This document shows, in pieces, positions 49,116 through 57,489 of a DNA stretch of 64,000 nt. A program made the translations under genes and the position numbers. This DNA comes from CAZCEC01 sp964497615 (GTDB lineage Bacteria; Chloroflexota; Anaerolineae; Anaerolineales; UBA6663). Within the stretch, counting starts at the first letter, position 1, and every line of letters begins with the position of its first letter. The stretch lies in the NCBI GenBank assembly GCA_964497615.1, contig CAZCEC010000008.1:59698-123697 (forward strand), given 5' to 3'. The notes beneath the pieces are model-generated. The model did no database searches. It was given only the letters and a program-made list of their open reading frames with translations, and was not told the origin of the DNA.

Positions 49116-49461
49116 GGGAGCCTCCTCTGGTCGAACAGCGGCGGATTATGTCTTCCGCCGGTCGGGCCGCGCCGCTTCAATGGCGCTGATTGACGCCAGA
49201 TTACCGCCTGCCCGGCTGACTCTCATGCTCTTTTCTGACAAAACTTGACAAACCGCCCCGCAATGGCCGGGTTGCCGCACGTTGCCCACCCTCCACCCCC
49301 TTAAACGCAGAGACGGCGCGGTGCGCCGTCTCTACCTTTCATCCGCCGATGTACCTGCCGGCCGAATCGTCATCCGGCACCCCTTCCCTTGCAGCGCTCG
49401 CCGAGCGCCGGGATGGGGCCGGGGGCTAGAGCTTGCCCTGAGCCCAGCCGAAGGGTCCGCC
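49116..49461. other. Gene-free stretch with a palindrome
   Basis: This stretch of about 346 bp between two minus-strand genes holds no credible gene. A perfect 10-bp palindrome (49310-49319 with 49323-49332, loop GGT) belongs to the same family as the repeat near 48690. No RNA gene was seen. Confidence 0.55.
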
Positions 49462-50637
49462 TTACTGCGTCCGGTACGCCTCCAGCCCCCGCATCAGCTT
49501 GTCGATATCGTCCTCGTTGTTGAAGTGCGCGGTCGAGACGCGGATGGCGTTGTAGTGCGGGATGACGCGCAGGAAGATGTTGTGCTGCTCGCGCATGGCC
49601 TGGCTCACCTTCTGCGCTTCGTACCCCTCAATCACAAAGCTCGTCAGCCCGGCGGACTCCTCCGCCTTCAGCGGCGTCAGCAGCCGCAGCCCTGGCCGCT
49701 CCTGGATGCGCTCCTTGAAGTGGTCGGCCAGCGCCCGCACGTGCCCGTAGACATTGTCCCAGCCCAGGCTCTCGAACCAGTCCAGGCTGGCGCTCCACCC
49801 CGCCGTCAGCCCCCAGGCTCGCGTCCCAAACTCGAACCGCTGCCCGGTATTGAACGGCTCCGCCGTTTCCGTCGCCAGGTCGTACTTCTCCAGCGACCCC
49901 GCCCCCACGTGCGCCGGGCTGAGCTTGGTCAGGCTCTCGCGCTTGCCATAGAAGAAGCCTGTCCCCTTGGGCGCGCTCATCCACTTGTGCCCGTTCGAAG
50001 TATAGAAATCGCACCCGATCTCGCGCAGGTCCACCTTGATCGCCCCCGTCACCTGCGCCCCATCCAGCAGCGACAGCACCCCCCTCTCCCGCGCCCAGTC
50101 GGCGATGGCCTGGCCCGGCAGCCGCGTGCCCGATTCGCACGACACAAAGCTCAGCGCCGCCAGCCGCGTGCGCGGCGACCAGGCCGCCTCCAGCCGCGCC
50201 CGCATCACCGCCGGGTCCGGCGACACGCTCACCCGCCGCACCACCACCCCCTTGGTGTTATGCAGGTACATCGTCGGGTGGTTGATGGCCTCGTGCTCCT
50301 CGTCGGTGATGATCACCTCGTCGCCCGGCTGCCAGTCAATCCCGGCCAGCGCCAGGTTGATGCCGTCGGTGGCGTTGCGCGTAAAGGCGATCTCCTCCGG
50401 CGTCACCCCCAGCAGCGCCGCCAGCCGCTGCCGAGTCTCTTCCGTCTTGCGGCCGCAGGTGTGATTCGAGGCGACCCCCCGCTGCTCAAACTCGCCCTGG
50501 ATGGCCTGGAACGCCTCCAGGGCCGGCGTGGGCATAATGCCGTAAGTGCCCACGTTCAAGTACACCACGTCCTTGAGCACCGGGTAGGCCTCGCGGACGC
50601 GCGGATCAGTCAACAAGCCGCTTGCTTGGGTTGCCAT
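49462..50637 (-). CDS. Class V aminotransferase / cysteine-desulfurase-like PLP enzyme
   Basis: A 391-residue fold-type I PLP enzyme. The Schiff-base Lys is in TSNGHKWMSAPKG, with the preceding LLDGAQVTGAIKVDL strand that binds the cofactor ring. FTRNATDGINL and EHEAINHP mark the substrate side. Relatives include isopenicillin-N epimerase-like enzymes, kynureninases and cysteine desulfurases; it lacks the SufS/IscS cysteine loop in an obvious form. The reaction is not assigned. Confidence 0.85.
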   Translation of the reverse strand: MATQASGLLTDPRVREAYPVLKDVVYLNVGTYGIMPTPALEAFQAIQGEFEQRGVASNHTCGRKTEETRQRLAALLGVTPEEIAFTRNATDGINLALAGIDWQPGDEVIITDEEHEAINHPTMYLHNTKGVVVRRVSVSPDPAVMRARLEAAWSPRTRLAALSFVSCESGTRLPGQAIADWARERGVLSLLDGAQVTGAIKVDLREIGCDFYTSNGHKWMSAPKGTGFFYGKRESLTKLSPAHVGAGSLEKYDLATETAEPFNTGQRFEFGTRAWGLTAGWSASLDWFESLGWDNVYGHVRALADHFKERIQERPGLRLLTPLKAEESAGLTSFVIEGYEAQKVSQAMREQHNIFLRVIPHYNAIRVSTAHFNNEDDIDKLMRGLEAYRTQ

Positions 50638-50865
50638 ACATGCTCCTGTTCAATCGGGAATGTGCCGTGCCGCGCACTCTAACACCTTACCCGGCTTTGT
50701 CAATCCGCCCCGTCCATGTGCCCGTTCTCGGTTATGATATAGTCCTGCTTTGCCAGCGGCCCCGCCCGACCTTCACCCGGCCCTGACCCGATCGCATATC
50801 CGCCCGGCCCCTCGGGTTGCACCCCCGAAAGCCGATCTCGCTTGCTCCGAGGCATTCGCGCACCC

Positions 50866-53418
50866 ATGTCGCCCACCTACATTCACTACCCCCTGGCCGA
50901 TGGCAGCCTCCACGACTGGCTCGTCGCCGGCCCCGTGCTCACGCCCCTCACCGGCCTCGCCCCCGCCGCCCCGCCCGCCGCGACCTTCGAACGCTTCCAC
51001 CGGCCGGAGTCCGGCGTCACCGAGCCCCCCGTGGATAACGGCCCCGTCGGCGAAGCCTGGGTGGCCGATCCGCCCATCGTCTGGCGCTACTGCCGCACCC
51101 GCGCCGATCATCTGGTGGACCTTAGCGCCCACCACGCCGCCCCCTGCCACCTGCGCGCCTGGGCCTATGCCGAGATCGAACTGGCCGCCCCCCAGGCCGC
51201 CACCCTCCTGCTCACCACCCACGGCCCCGCCGACGTCTGGCTGAACGGCCAGCACCTGCACCGCCAGCCCGGGCCCGGCCGGCGCGTGCCCATCCCCGCG
51301 CAACTGGCGGCCGGCGTCGTCGAGATTCTGGTGCGCTTTGAGCAGCTTGGCCTGCGCGACACCCCCTATGCCCTGGCCCTCCAGGTGCAGGGCCTCCCCC
51401 CGGAGTCCCAGGTGCGCCTGCCCACCGACATCGAGCCCGAGTATCTCGCCCGGCGGCCCCGCTACGAAGCGCTCATCGCCGCCGCCGCCATCGACAAGTA
51501 CGTCTACGGCTACCCCGACGGCGACCGCTACAACACGAATGAGCCCATCACCCTCCGCTTCGCCGACGGCGTCGAGCCGCACATGGAAATCAGCGCTCGC
51601 GCGCAGAGCCTGCGCGGCGACATCTTCCAAGAGGCCACCATCCCGGCCACCGGCGGCTACGTGTACGAGATCGCCAAGGCCTTCCCCCTGCGCAACGGCG
51701 CCCACCACCTGGCGCTCTTGCCGCCCGTGCTAGAGTATTACCAGCACCGCCTGCGCTTCGACCGCAAGGAGTTGTTCTACGTCGTCCGCGCGCCCTACTC
51801 GCTCAAGGCCGGCGCCACCGTCAAGCAGCGCGCCCAGGAGGCCCTCACCGAGTCCGCCGAGCGCCGCGGCGGCAGCCTCTTCACCGAAATCGCCAAGATG
51901 TTCCTGGGGCAGTGGAACAAGGTCCACATGCAGACCGTTCACGCCGCCCTGGACGGCATCGCCCAGCGCCGCGCCGGGGCCGCCAGCGACCTGTTGGGCT
52001 TCCTCGGTCTGCGCCTGCGCCACCGCCGCAAGAAGCTCCAACTGCCCGATATCCGCCCCGCGCTCCAGGCCGCCATGCTGGGCTTCCGCTATGGCCCCGG
52101 CGATGGTCATGCCTCGGTCGATGGCCTGGACGACGCCACCGAGAGCGCCCAGATCGTTCTCCACGCCTGCGAAATCCTGGCCGGCCAACTCTTCCCGGCC
52201 AAGACCTTCGCCCTCACCGGGCAGGCTGGCGAGTGGCACCGCGACCGCGGCGAGGGCCTGGCCCTGGCCTGGCTGCGGGAGCGTGGCCGCCTCGGCTTCC
52301 AGGAATGGGACTCGCCCGCCGCCGTCGAAGGGGTCGTGGCAGCCCTCACCCACCTCGTGGACCTGGCCGCCTCCGACCCGGTGCGCGAGTTGGCGTCGGT
52401 CCTGCTCGACAAGCTCTTCTTCGGGTTGGCCGTGAACTCCTACCGCGGCGCCTACGGCTCCACCCGCGGCCGCGCCGACACCGCCGGCCTGCTTAGCGCC
52501 CGCCTCGAAGCCACCTCCGGCCTGGCCCGCCTGCTGTGGGGGCAGGGCGCTTTCACCGAGGCCGTCATGGGCCAAACCAGCCTCGCCCTCTGCCGCCACT
52601 ACGAACTGCCCGAGGTCATCCGGCAGATCGCCCTCAGCCCGGTGGATGCCGTGTGGAGCCAGGAACGCCACGCCTGGCCCGAGGGCGAAGTCAACAAGGC
52701 CGTCTACAAGACCCGCGACTACATGCTCGCCTGCGCCCAGGACTACCGGCCCGGCCAGCCCGGCGCCGCCGAGCACATCTGGCAGGCCACTCTCGGTTAC
52801 GACGCCGTGGTCTTCGTCAATCACCCCGCCAGCATGAGCGAGGACGACGCCCACCGCCCCAACCTGTGGGCCGGCAACGGCGTGCTGCCCCGCGCCGTCC
52901 AGTGGGGCGACGTAGTCCTGTCACTCTTCCAACTGCCCGCCGATGACTGGCTGGGCTTCACCCACGCCTACTTCCCGGCCCGCGCCTTCGATGAGCACGT
53001 TCTGGCTGGCGGCTGGGCCTTTGCCCGCCAGGGCGACGGCTACCTCGCTCTCACTGCCCAGCACGGCCTGGACCTCATCACCGCTGGCCAGACGGCCTGG
53101 CGCGAACTGCGCTCCCCCGGCCTCGAAAATGGCTGGGTGTGCCATCTGGGCCAGGCCCTGCTCGACGGCAGCTTTGCCGAGTTTCAGCAGAAGGTACTGG
53201 CCCTCGACCTCCACTGGGACTCGGGCGCCGTGCGCTTCACCAGCCTGCGCGGCGACCGCCTGGCCCTGGACTGGGAAGGCCCCCTGCGCGTCAACGACGA
53301 GCCGCAGAACCTCGTCGGCCCCAACCACATCGAGAACCCCTACGGCGTCGCGCCGCTCCCCGCCACCCACCTGGATATTGTCCACCAGGGCGAGGGGCTG
53401 CGCCTGAAGTTCGAGTGA
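50866..53418 (+). CDS. Large uncharacterised protein, possible carbohydrate-active enzyme
   Basis: An 850-residue protein without signal peptide. The N-terminal 200 residues look like two beta domains, with DVWLNGQHLHRQPGPGR resembling the sugar-binding jelly-roll of rhamnosidases. Residues 330-680 are helix-rich with Trp and Arg (GEWHRDRGEGLALAWLRERG in part; GAYGSTRGRADTAGLL), as in alpha/alpha-toroid lyases and hydrolases. The C-terminal part is beta-rich. No catalytic residues are recognised with certainty. The ATG at 50866 is preferred to 50842. A TATGAT hexamer lies near 50734. It ends in a strong bidirectional terminator. Confidence 0.6.
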   Translation: MSPTYIHYPLADGSLHDWLVAGPVLTPLTGLAPAAPPAATFERFHRPESGVTEPPVDNGPVGEAWVADPPIVWRYCRTRADHLVDLSAHHAAPCHLRAWAYAEIELAAPQAATLLLTTHGPADVWLNGQHLHRQPGPGRRVPIPAQLAAGVVEILVRFEQLGLRDTPYALALQVQGLPPESQVRLPTDIEPEYLARRPRYEALIAAAAIDKYVYGYPDGDRYNTNEPITLRFADGVEPHMEISARAQSLRGDIFQEATIPATGGYVYEIAKAFPLRNGAHHLALLPPVLEYYQHRLRFDRKELFYVVRAPYSLKAGATVKQRAQEALTESAERRGGSLFTEIAKMFLGQWNKVHMQTVHAALDGIAQRRAGAASDLLGFLGLRLRHRRKKLQLPDIRPALQAAMLGFRYGPGDGHASVDGLDDATESAQIVLHACEILAGQLFPAKTFALTGQAGEWHRDRGEGLALAWLRERGRLGFQEWDSPAAVEGVVAALTHLVDLAASDPVRELASVLLDKLFFGLAVNSYRGAYGSTRGRADTAGLLSARLEATSGLARLLWGQGAFTEAVMGQTSLALCRHYELPEVIRQIALSPVDAVWSQERHAWPEGEVNKAVYKTRDYMLACAQDYRPGQPGAAEHIWQATLGYDAVVFVNHPASMSEDDAHRPNLWAGNGVLPRAVQWGDVVLSLFQLPADDWLGFTHAYFPARAFDEHVLAGGWAFARQGDGYLALTAQHGLDLITAGQTAWRELRSPGLENGWVCHLGQALLDGSFAEFQQKVLALDLHWDSGAVRFTSLRGDRLALDWEGPLRVNDEPQNLVGPNHIENPYGVAPLPATHLDIVHQGEGLRLKFE

Positions 53419-53460
53419 ATCAAAAAGGCCGGGCGTCTGCCCGGCCTTTTTGATTCACTC
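53413..53460. terminator. Bidirectional intrinsic terminator, 22-bp perfect stem
   Basis: Arms 53413-53434 and 53439-53460 are perfect inverse complements around GTCT. Each GC-rich core (GGCCGGGC) is flanked by a run of five A or T, so it works in both directions between the convergent 850-residue gene and the dppC-like gene. The stem includes the stop codon of the former. Confidence 0.9.
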
Positions 53461-53463
53461 GGT

Positions 53464-54351
53464 TTAGCTTCTAATATTCGGGTCCAGCGCGTCGCGCACC
53501 CCGTCGCCCAGGATGATCCAGGCCAGCATCGTCACCGCCAGCACGAGGGCCGGATACAGCACCAGGTGCGGCGCGACGCGCACGAAGCCCTGATAGATGC
53601 CGATCATTTGGCCCCACGAGGGCGTGGGCGGCGGCACGCCCAGCCCCAGGAAGCTCAGCCCGGCCTCGGCGAACATCGCCCCCGGCACGCCCAGGGTCAT
53701 GGAGACGATCACCGGCGTCAGCGAGTTGCGCAGGATGTGCGTCCGCACGATCCACGACGTCCCGGCCCCCATCGCCCGCGCCGCGCGCACGAAGTCCGAT
53801 TCCTTCAGCGACAGCACCTGCCCGCGCACCAGCCGCGCCACGCCAATCCAGCCCGTCAGCGACATGGCGATAATGATGTTCTCCAGCCCGGCCCCCAGCG
53901 CGATCATCAAGAGGATATACAGCAGCAGGCCCGGGATCGACGAGAGCACGTCCACGATCCGCGTCAGCACATAGTCCAGCCAGCCGCCGATCAGCCCCGC
54001 AATCGCCCCCAGCGGCAGCCCAATCAGCACAATCGCCACCTGGCTGAGCACCCCCACCGCGTACGACACGCGCGTGCCGAAGATCAGGCGGCTCAACACG
54101 TCGCGGCCCAGGTCGTCGGTGCCCAGCAGATACTTGTCGTTGGGCGCGCCGTAGGAATAGGCGTAGTCGCTGACCATCGGGTCGTACGGTGCAATGAACG
54201 GCGCGAAGACCGCCACCCCCACTTGCAGCAGGATGAAGATCAGCGCCCCCATGGCCCACCGGTTGCGCGCGAAGCGCCGCCAGGCCTGCGCCCCGCTGCT
54301 GGCGCGCCGCGCGGTCCGGATTTGCCCAACTGCCGGAGCGGTAACGGCCAT
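53464..54351 (-). CDS. Peptide/oligosaccharide ABC transporter permease, DppC type
   Basis: A 295-residue permease with an N-terminal OppC leader segment (WRRFARNRWAMGAL), six hydrophobic segments and the EAA loop (RAARAMGAGTSWIVRTHILRN in part). It ends the dpp-like operon, 2 bp after dppB. The Dpp/Opp family imports di- and oligopeptides, but several members move oligosaccharides in glycan-degrading bacteria. The adjacent GH3 and GH28 genes point that way. Confidence 0.9.
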   Translation of the reverse strand: MAVTAPAVGQIRTARRASSGAQAWRRFARNRWAMGALIFILLQVGVAVFAPFIAPYDPMVSDYAYSYGAPNDKYLLGTDDLGRDVLSRLIFGTRVSYAVGVLSQVAIVLIGLPLGAIAGLIGGWLDYVLTRIVDVLSSIPGLLLYILLMIALGAGLENIIIAMSLTGWIGVARLVRGQVLSLKESDFVRAARAMGAGTSWIVRTHILRNSLTPVIVSMTLGVPGAMFAEAGLSFLGLGVPPPTPSWGQMIGIYQGFVRVAPHLVLYPALVLAVTMLAWIILGDGVRDALDPNIRS

Positions 54352-54353
54352 GA

Positions 54354-55295
54354 TTACTTCTCCTTCACAAAGGTCACGCGCGGGTCAATGACGGCGTAGG
54401 CCAAGTCCGTCAGCAGATAGGTAATGCTGATGATAGCCGTCCAGGCCATCGTCGTCGCCATGATCAGCGGATAGTCGCGCTGCCCGATGGCCGTCACCCA
54501 GAACTGCCCGATGCCCGGAATGCGAAAGATGCTCTCGATGAAGAACGACCCGGTGATCAGCCCCGCCAGCAGCGGCCCGCCCACCGTCACGATCGGCGTC
54601 AGCGCGTTCTTGAACACGTGAATGAACGTCACCCGCGAGGGCGGCATCCCCTTGGCCCGCGCCGTCCGCACATAGTTCGAGCGGATCACTTCCACCACGC
54701 TGGAGCGCGTAAACCGCTGCAGGATCAGGATCGGGCCCAGCGAGTTCGCCAGCACCGGCAGCACCCACATCTTGGGCTCGGTCCACCCGCCGGTCGGAAA
54801 CCACCCCAGCCGGAGCGAGAACACGATCTGCAACAGCAGCGCCAGCACGAAGCTCGGCATCGCCAGGCAGAACAGCGACACGGCCGTGCCTGCGAAGTCC
54901 ACCCACGTCCCCGGCTTCATCCCGGCCGCGATGCCCAGCCCCATCCCCACCACAATCGAGAACCCCATCGTCAGCAGGCCCAACTGGATCGAGTAGGGCC
55001 ACTGCTCCTGGAAGATCTGCAGCACCGTTTGGCCCTGGAAGAAGAAGGAATAGCCAAAGTCCAGCCGCACGGCATTCTTCATAAAGAGCAGGTATTGCGT
55101 GATGACCGGCTTGTCCAGCCCGTATTTGGCGTTCAGGTTGACTTTCACTTCTTCGGGGATGATCACGGAGGTGTTCAGCGACATGATGTCGAACGGCCCC
55201 CCCGGCACCATCTTCATCAGCACGAAGGTGATGAAGGAAACGGCGATCAGCACCCCCACCACCCCGGCCACCCGGCTGATCAGGTAACGTCCCAT
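54354..55295 (-). CDS. Peptide/oligosaccharide ABC transporter permease, DppB type
   Basis: A 313-residue permease starting MGRYLISRVAGVVGVLIAVSF, the usual DppB first helix, with six hydrophobic segments and an EAA motif around NYVRTARAKGMPPSRV. It pairs with DppC. It starts 3 bp after the ATPase gene's stop. Confidence 0.9.
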   Translation of the reverse strand: MGRYLISRVAGVVGVLIAVSFITFVLMKMVPGGPFDIMSLNTSVIIPEEVKVNLNAKYGLDKPVITQYLLFMKNAVRLDFGYSFFFQGQTVLQIFQEQWPYSIQLGLLTMGFSIVVGMGLGIAAGMKPGTWVDFAGTAVSLFCLAMPSFVLALLLQIVFSLRLGWFPTGGWTEPKMWVLPVLANSLGPILILQRFTRSSVVEVIRSNYVRTARAKGMPPSRVTFIHVFKNALTPIVTVGGPLLAGLITGSFFIESIFRIPGIGQFWVTAIGQRDYPLIMATTMAWTAIISITYLLTDLAYAVIDPRVTFVKEK

Positions 55296-55298
55296 CGG

Positions 55299-56288
55299 CT
55301 ACATCCTCTTTCCTGGTTCCGCGAAATGGCAGGCCGCCAGATGGTCGGGCGCCAGTTCGCGCAGTTCCGGCATCTCCACCGTGCAGCGCTCCTGCGCCCA
55401 GGGGCAGCGGGGGTGAAACGGGCACCCCGACGGGCGGTGGATCGGGCTGGGCACGTCGCCCGACAGCGCCCGGCTGCGCCCGCGCTGTTCCGGCTCCGGC
55501 TCCGGCACCGCGCTGATCAGCGCCATGGTATACGGGTGCAGCGGCTCATTTACAATCGAGCGGCTTGGCCCGATCTCCGCCATCCGCCCCAGGTACATCA
55601 CCCCAATCCGCTGGCTCATGAAGGCCGTCACCGCGATGTTGTGCGAGATAAACAGGTAAGCCAGCCCAAACTTGTCCTGCAGGTCGCGCAGCAAGTTCAG
55701 GATCTGCGCCTGCACCGACACATCCAACGACGACACCGGCTCGTCGCACACCATTAACTGCGGCTGCAGCGCCAGCGCCCGGGCAATGCCAATCCGCTGC
55801 TGCTGCCCGCCCGAAAACTCCGTCGGGAACCGCATGGCCGCGTCCGTCGGCATCCCCGTGATCTCCAGCAGCCGCGCCACCTCCTGCGTCCGCTCGTGGG
55901 GGCTGCCCTCGCCGTGGATGTCCAGCGGCTCGCGGATGATCTCCTCCACCACCATGCGCGGGTCCAGGCTGGCCAGCGGGTCCTGGAAGATCATCTGCAT
56001 CTTCTTCCGGCTGCGCTGCATCTCCCCGGGGGCCAGGGCCGTCAGGTCCTGCCCGTCGAACAGGATCTTGCCGCTGGTCGGCTCATAGAGTTTCAGGATC
56101 GTCAGGCCCAGGGTGGTCTTGCCGCAGCCGCTCTCCCCCACCAGCCCCAATGTCTCGCCCCGCCGCACCGTCACGTTCACCTGATCCACCGCGACCAGCC
56201 GCAGCATCTTCTCGCCAAAAAACCCGGTGCGCACCGGGAAGCTCTTGCTCAGACTCTCGGTTCTCAGCAGCACATCAGTCATCGGCAT
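55299..56288 (-). CDS. Oligopeptide-type ABC transporter ATP-binding protein, DppF type
   Basis: A 329-residue ATPase with Walker A GESGCGKTT, signature FSGGQQQR, Walker B LMVCDEP and the C-terminal Opp extension with a Cys-containing segment (CPFHPRCPWAQERC). Those four cysteines bind an Fe-S or zinc site in the family. It works with the DppD-type ATPase located upstream. Confidence 0.9.
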   Translation of the reverse strand: MPMTDVLLRTESLSKSFPVRTGFFGEKMLRLVAVDQVNVTVRRGETLGLVGESGCGKTTLGLTILKLYEPTSGKILFDGQDLTALAPGEMQRSRKKMQMIFQDPLASLDPRMVVEEIIREPLDIHGEGSPHERTQEVARLLEITGMPTDAAMRFPTEFSGGQQQRIGIARALALQPQLMVCDEPVSSLDVSVQAQILNLLRDLQDKFGLAYLFISHNIAVTAFMSQRIGVMYLGRMAEIGPSRSIVNEPLHPYTMALISAVPEPEPEQRGRSRALSGDVPSPIHRPSGCPFHPRCPWAQERCTVEMPELRELAPDHLAACHFAEPGKRM

Positions 56289-56294
56289 CCCTTC

Positions 56295-57293
56295 TCAGGC
56301 AGCGCCCGCGAGTTCTGCCTGGGCGACCCAACACGCCGCGGTGTGGTCCTTGCCCACCCGCAGCAGCGGCGGATTCTCAGTCTGGCAACGGTCCACCCGC
56401 ACCGTACAGCGTGGATAGAAGGGGCAGCCCTGGATGATCTGCGTCAGGCTGGGCGGCGCCCCGTCAATCGTCGTCAGCCGGTCGGGCCAGTGCCGCAGCC
56501 GCGGCACCGCGCCCAGCAGGGCCTGCGTGTAGGGGTGCTGCGGCGAGTCGAACAGGTCCTGCACCCGCGCGTTCTCCACCACGTGCCCGGCATACATCAC
56601 CGCCACCTGGTCGGCCATCTCCGCCACCACCCCCAGGTCGTGGGTGATGATGATGACGGCGGTGTTGTTTTCGCCCTTCAGTTCGTTGATCAGTTCGATG
56701 ATCTGCGCCTGGATCGTCACGTCCAGCGCGGTCGTGGGCTCGTCCGCGATCAGCAGCCGCGGCCGGCAGGCCAGCGCCATGGCCACCATCACCCGCTGCC
56801 GCATACCGCCCGAGAACTGGTGCGGGTAGTCTTTGATGCGCTGCTTGGGGTGCGGGATGCCCACCCGGCTGAGCAGTTGGATGGCCTCCTGCCGAGCCTG
56901 ATCCTCCGACATGCCCCGGTGTTGTCGCAGCGGCTCCATCAATTGGTAGCCCACGGTCAGCACCGGGTTGAGCGACGTCATCGGGTCCTGAAAGATCATT
57001 GAGATCTTGTTGCCCCGCACCTCCTGCATCTCGCTCTCCGGCAGCGCCAGCAGGTTGATCGCCTTCCCGTTTTCGTGCAGCACCGCCTGGCCGCCGGCCA
57101 CCCGGCCGGGCGGCTCAATCAGCCGCAGGATCGACAGCGCCGTGACGCTCTTCCCGCTGCCGCTTTCGCCCACGATGCCCAGCACCTCGCCCTGCGCCAG
57201 CCCGAACGAGACGCCATTGACCGCATGGACCGTGCCTTGACTGAGCCGGAATTCCGTTTTCAGGTCGGTGACTTCAAGCAGCGGTTGTGTCAT
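56295..57293 (-). CDS. Oligopeptide-type ABC transporter ATP-binding protein, DppD type
   Basis: A 332-residue ATPase with Walker A GESGSGKS, signature FSGGMRQR, Walker B LLIADEP and the Opp/Dpp C-terminal cysteine block (CPFYPRCTVRVDRC). The ATG at 57293 (MTQPLLEVTDL) is chosen over an upstream reading to 57374. It follows the binding-protein gene after a strong hairpin and precedes DppF by 6 bp. Confidence 0.9.
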   Translation of the reverse strand: MTQPLLEVTDLKTEFRLSQGTVHAVNGVSFGLAQGEVLGIVGESGSGKSVTALSILRLIEPPGRVAGGQAVLHENGKAINLLALPESEMQEVRGNKISMIFQDPMTSLNPVLTVGYQLMEPLRQHRGMSEDQARQEAIQLLSRVGIPHPKQRIKDYPHQFSGGMRQRVMVAMALACRPRLLIADEPTTALDVTIQAQIIELINELKGENNTAVIIITHDLGVVAEMADQVAVMYAGHVVENARVQDLFDSPQHPYTQALLGAVPRLRHWPDRLTTIDGAPPSLTQIIQGCPFYPRCTVRVDRCQTENPPLLRVGKDHTAACWVAQAELAGAA

Positions 57294-57393
57294 GTTGTAC
57301 CGTGGATCCGAGGTTGGATGCGGTGGGCGCCGGCTGCCTGCCCGCGCTGGCCGAGCCGCCTGCATCTGTTGCACCGCCTGCGCCCAATGCGGC

Positions 57394-57467
57394 GACAGCC
57401 CGTAACCTGCTTTGCCGGCCGGGCCACGCGGCCCGGCCGGGTGCTGCCAAGCGGATTACGGGCTGTC
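57394..57467 (-). terminator. Nested attenuator hairpin between binding protein and DppD genes
   Basis: Outer perfect 12-bp arms (57394-57405 and 57456-57467) enclose an inner perfect 11-bp hairpin (57415-57425 with 57430-57440, loop ACGC). It lies 23 bases after the binding-protein stop. It probably lets transcripts end or be stabilised there, giving more binding protein than ATPase. Confidence 0.65.
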
Positions 57468-57489
57468 TCTAAGTCGAGCGTCCGCCGAT

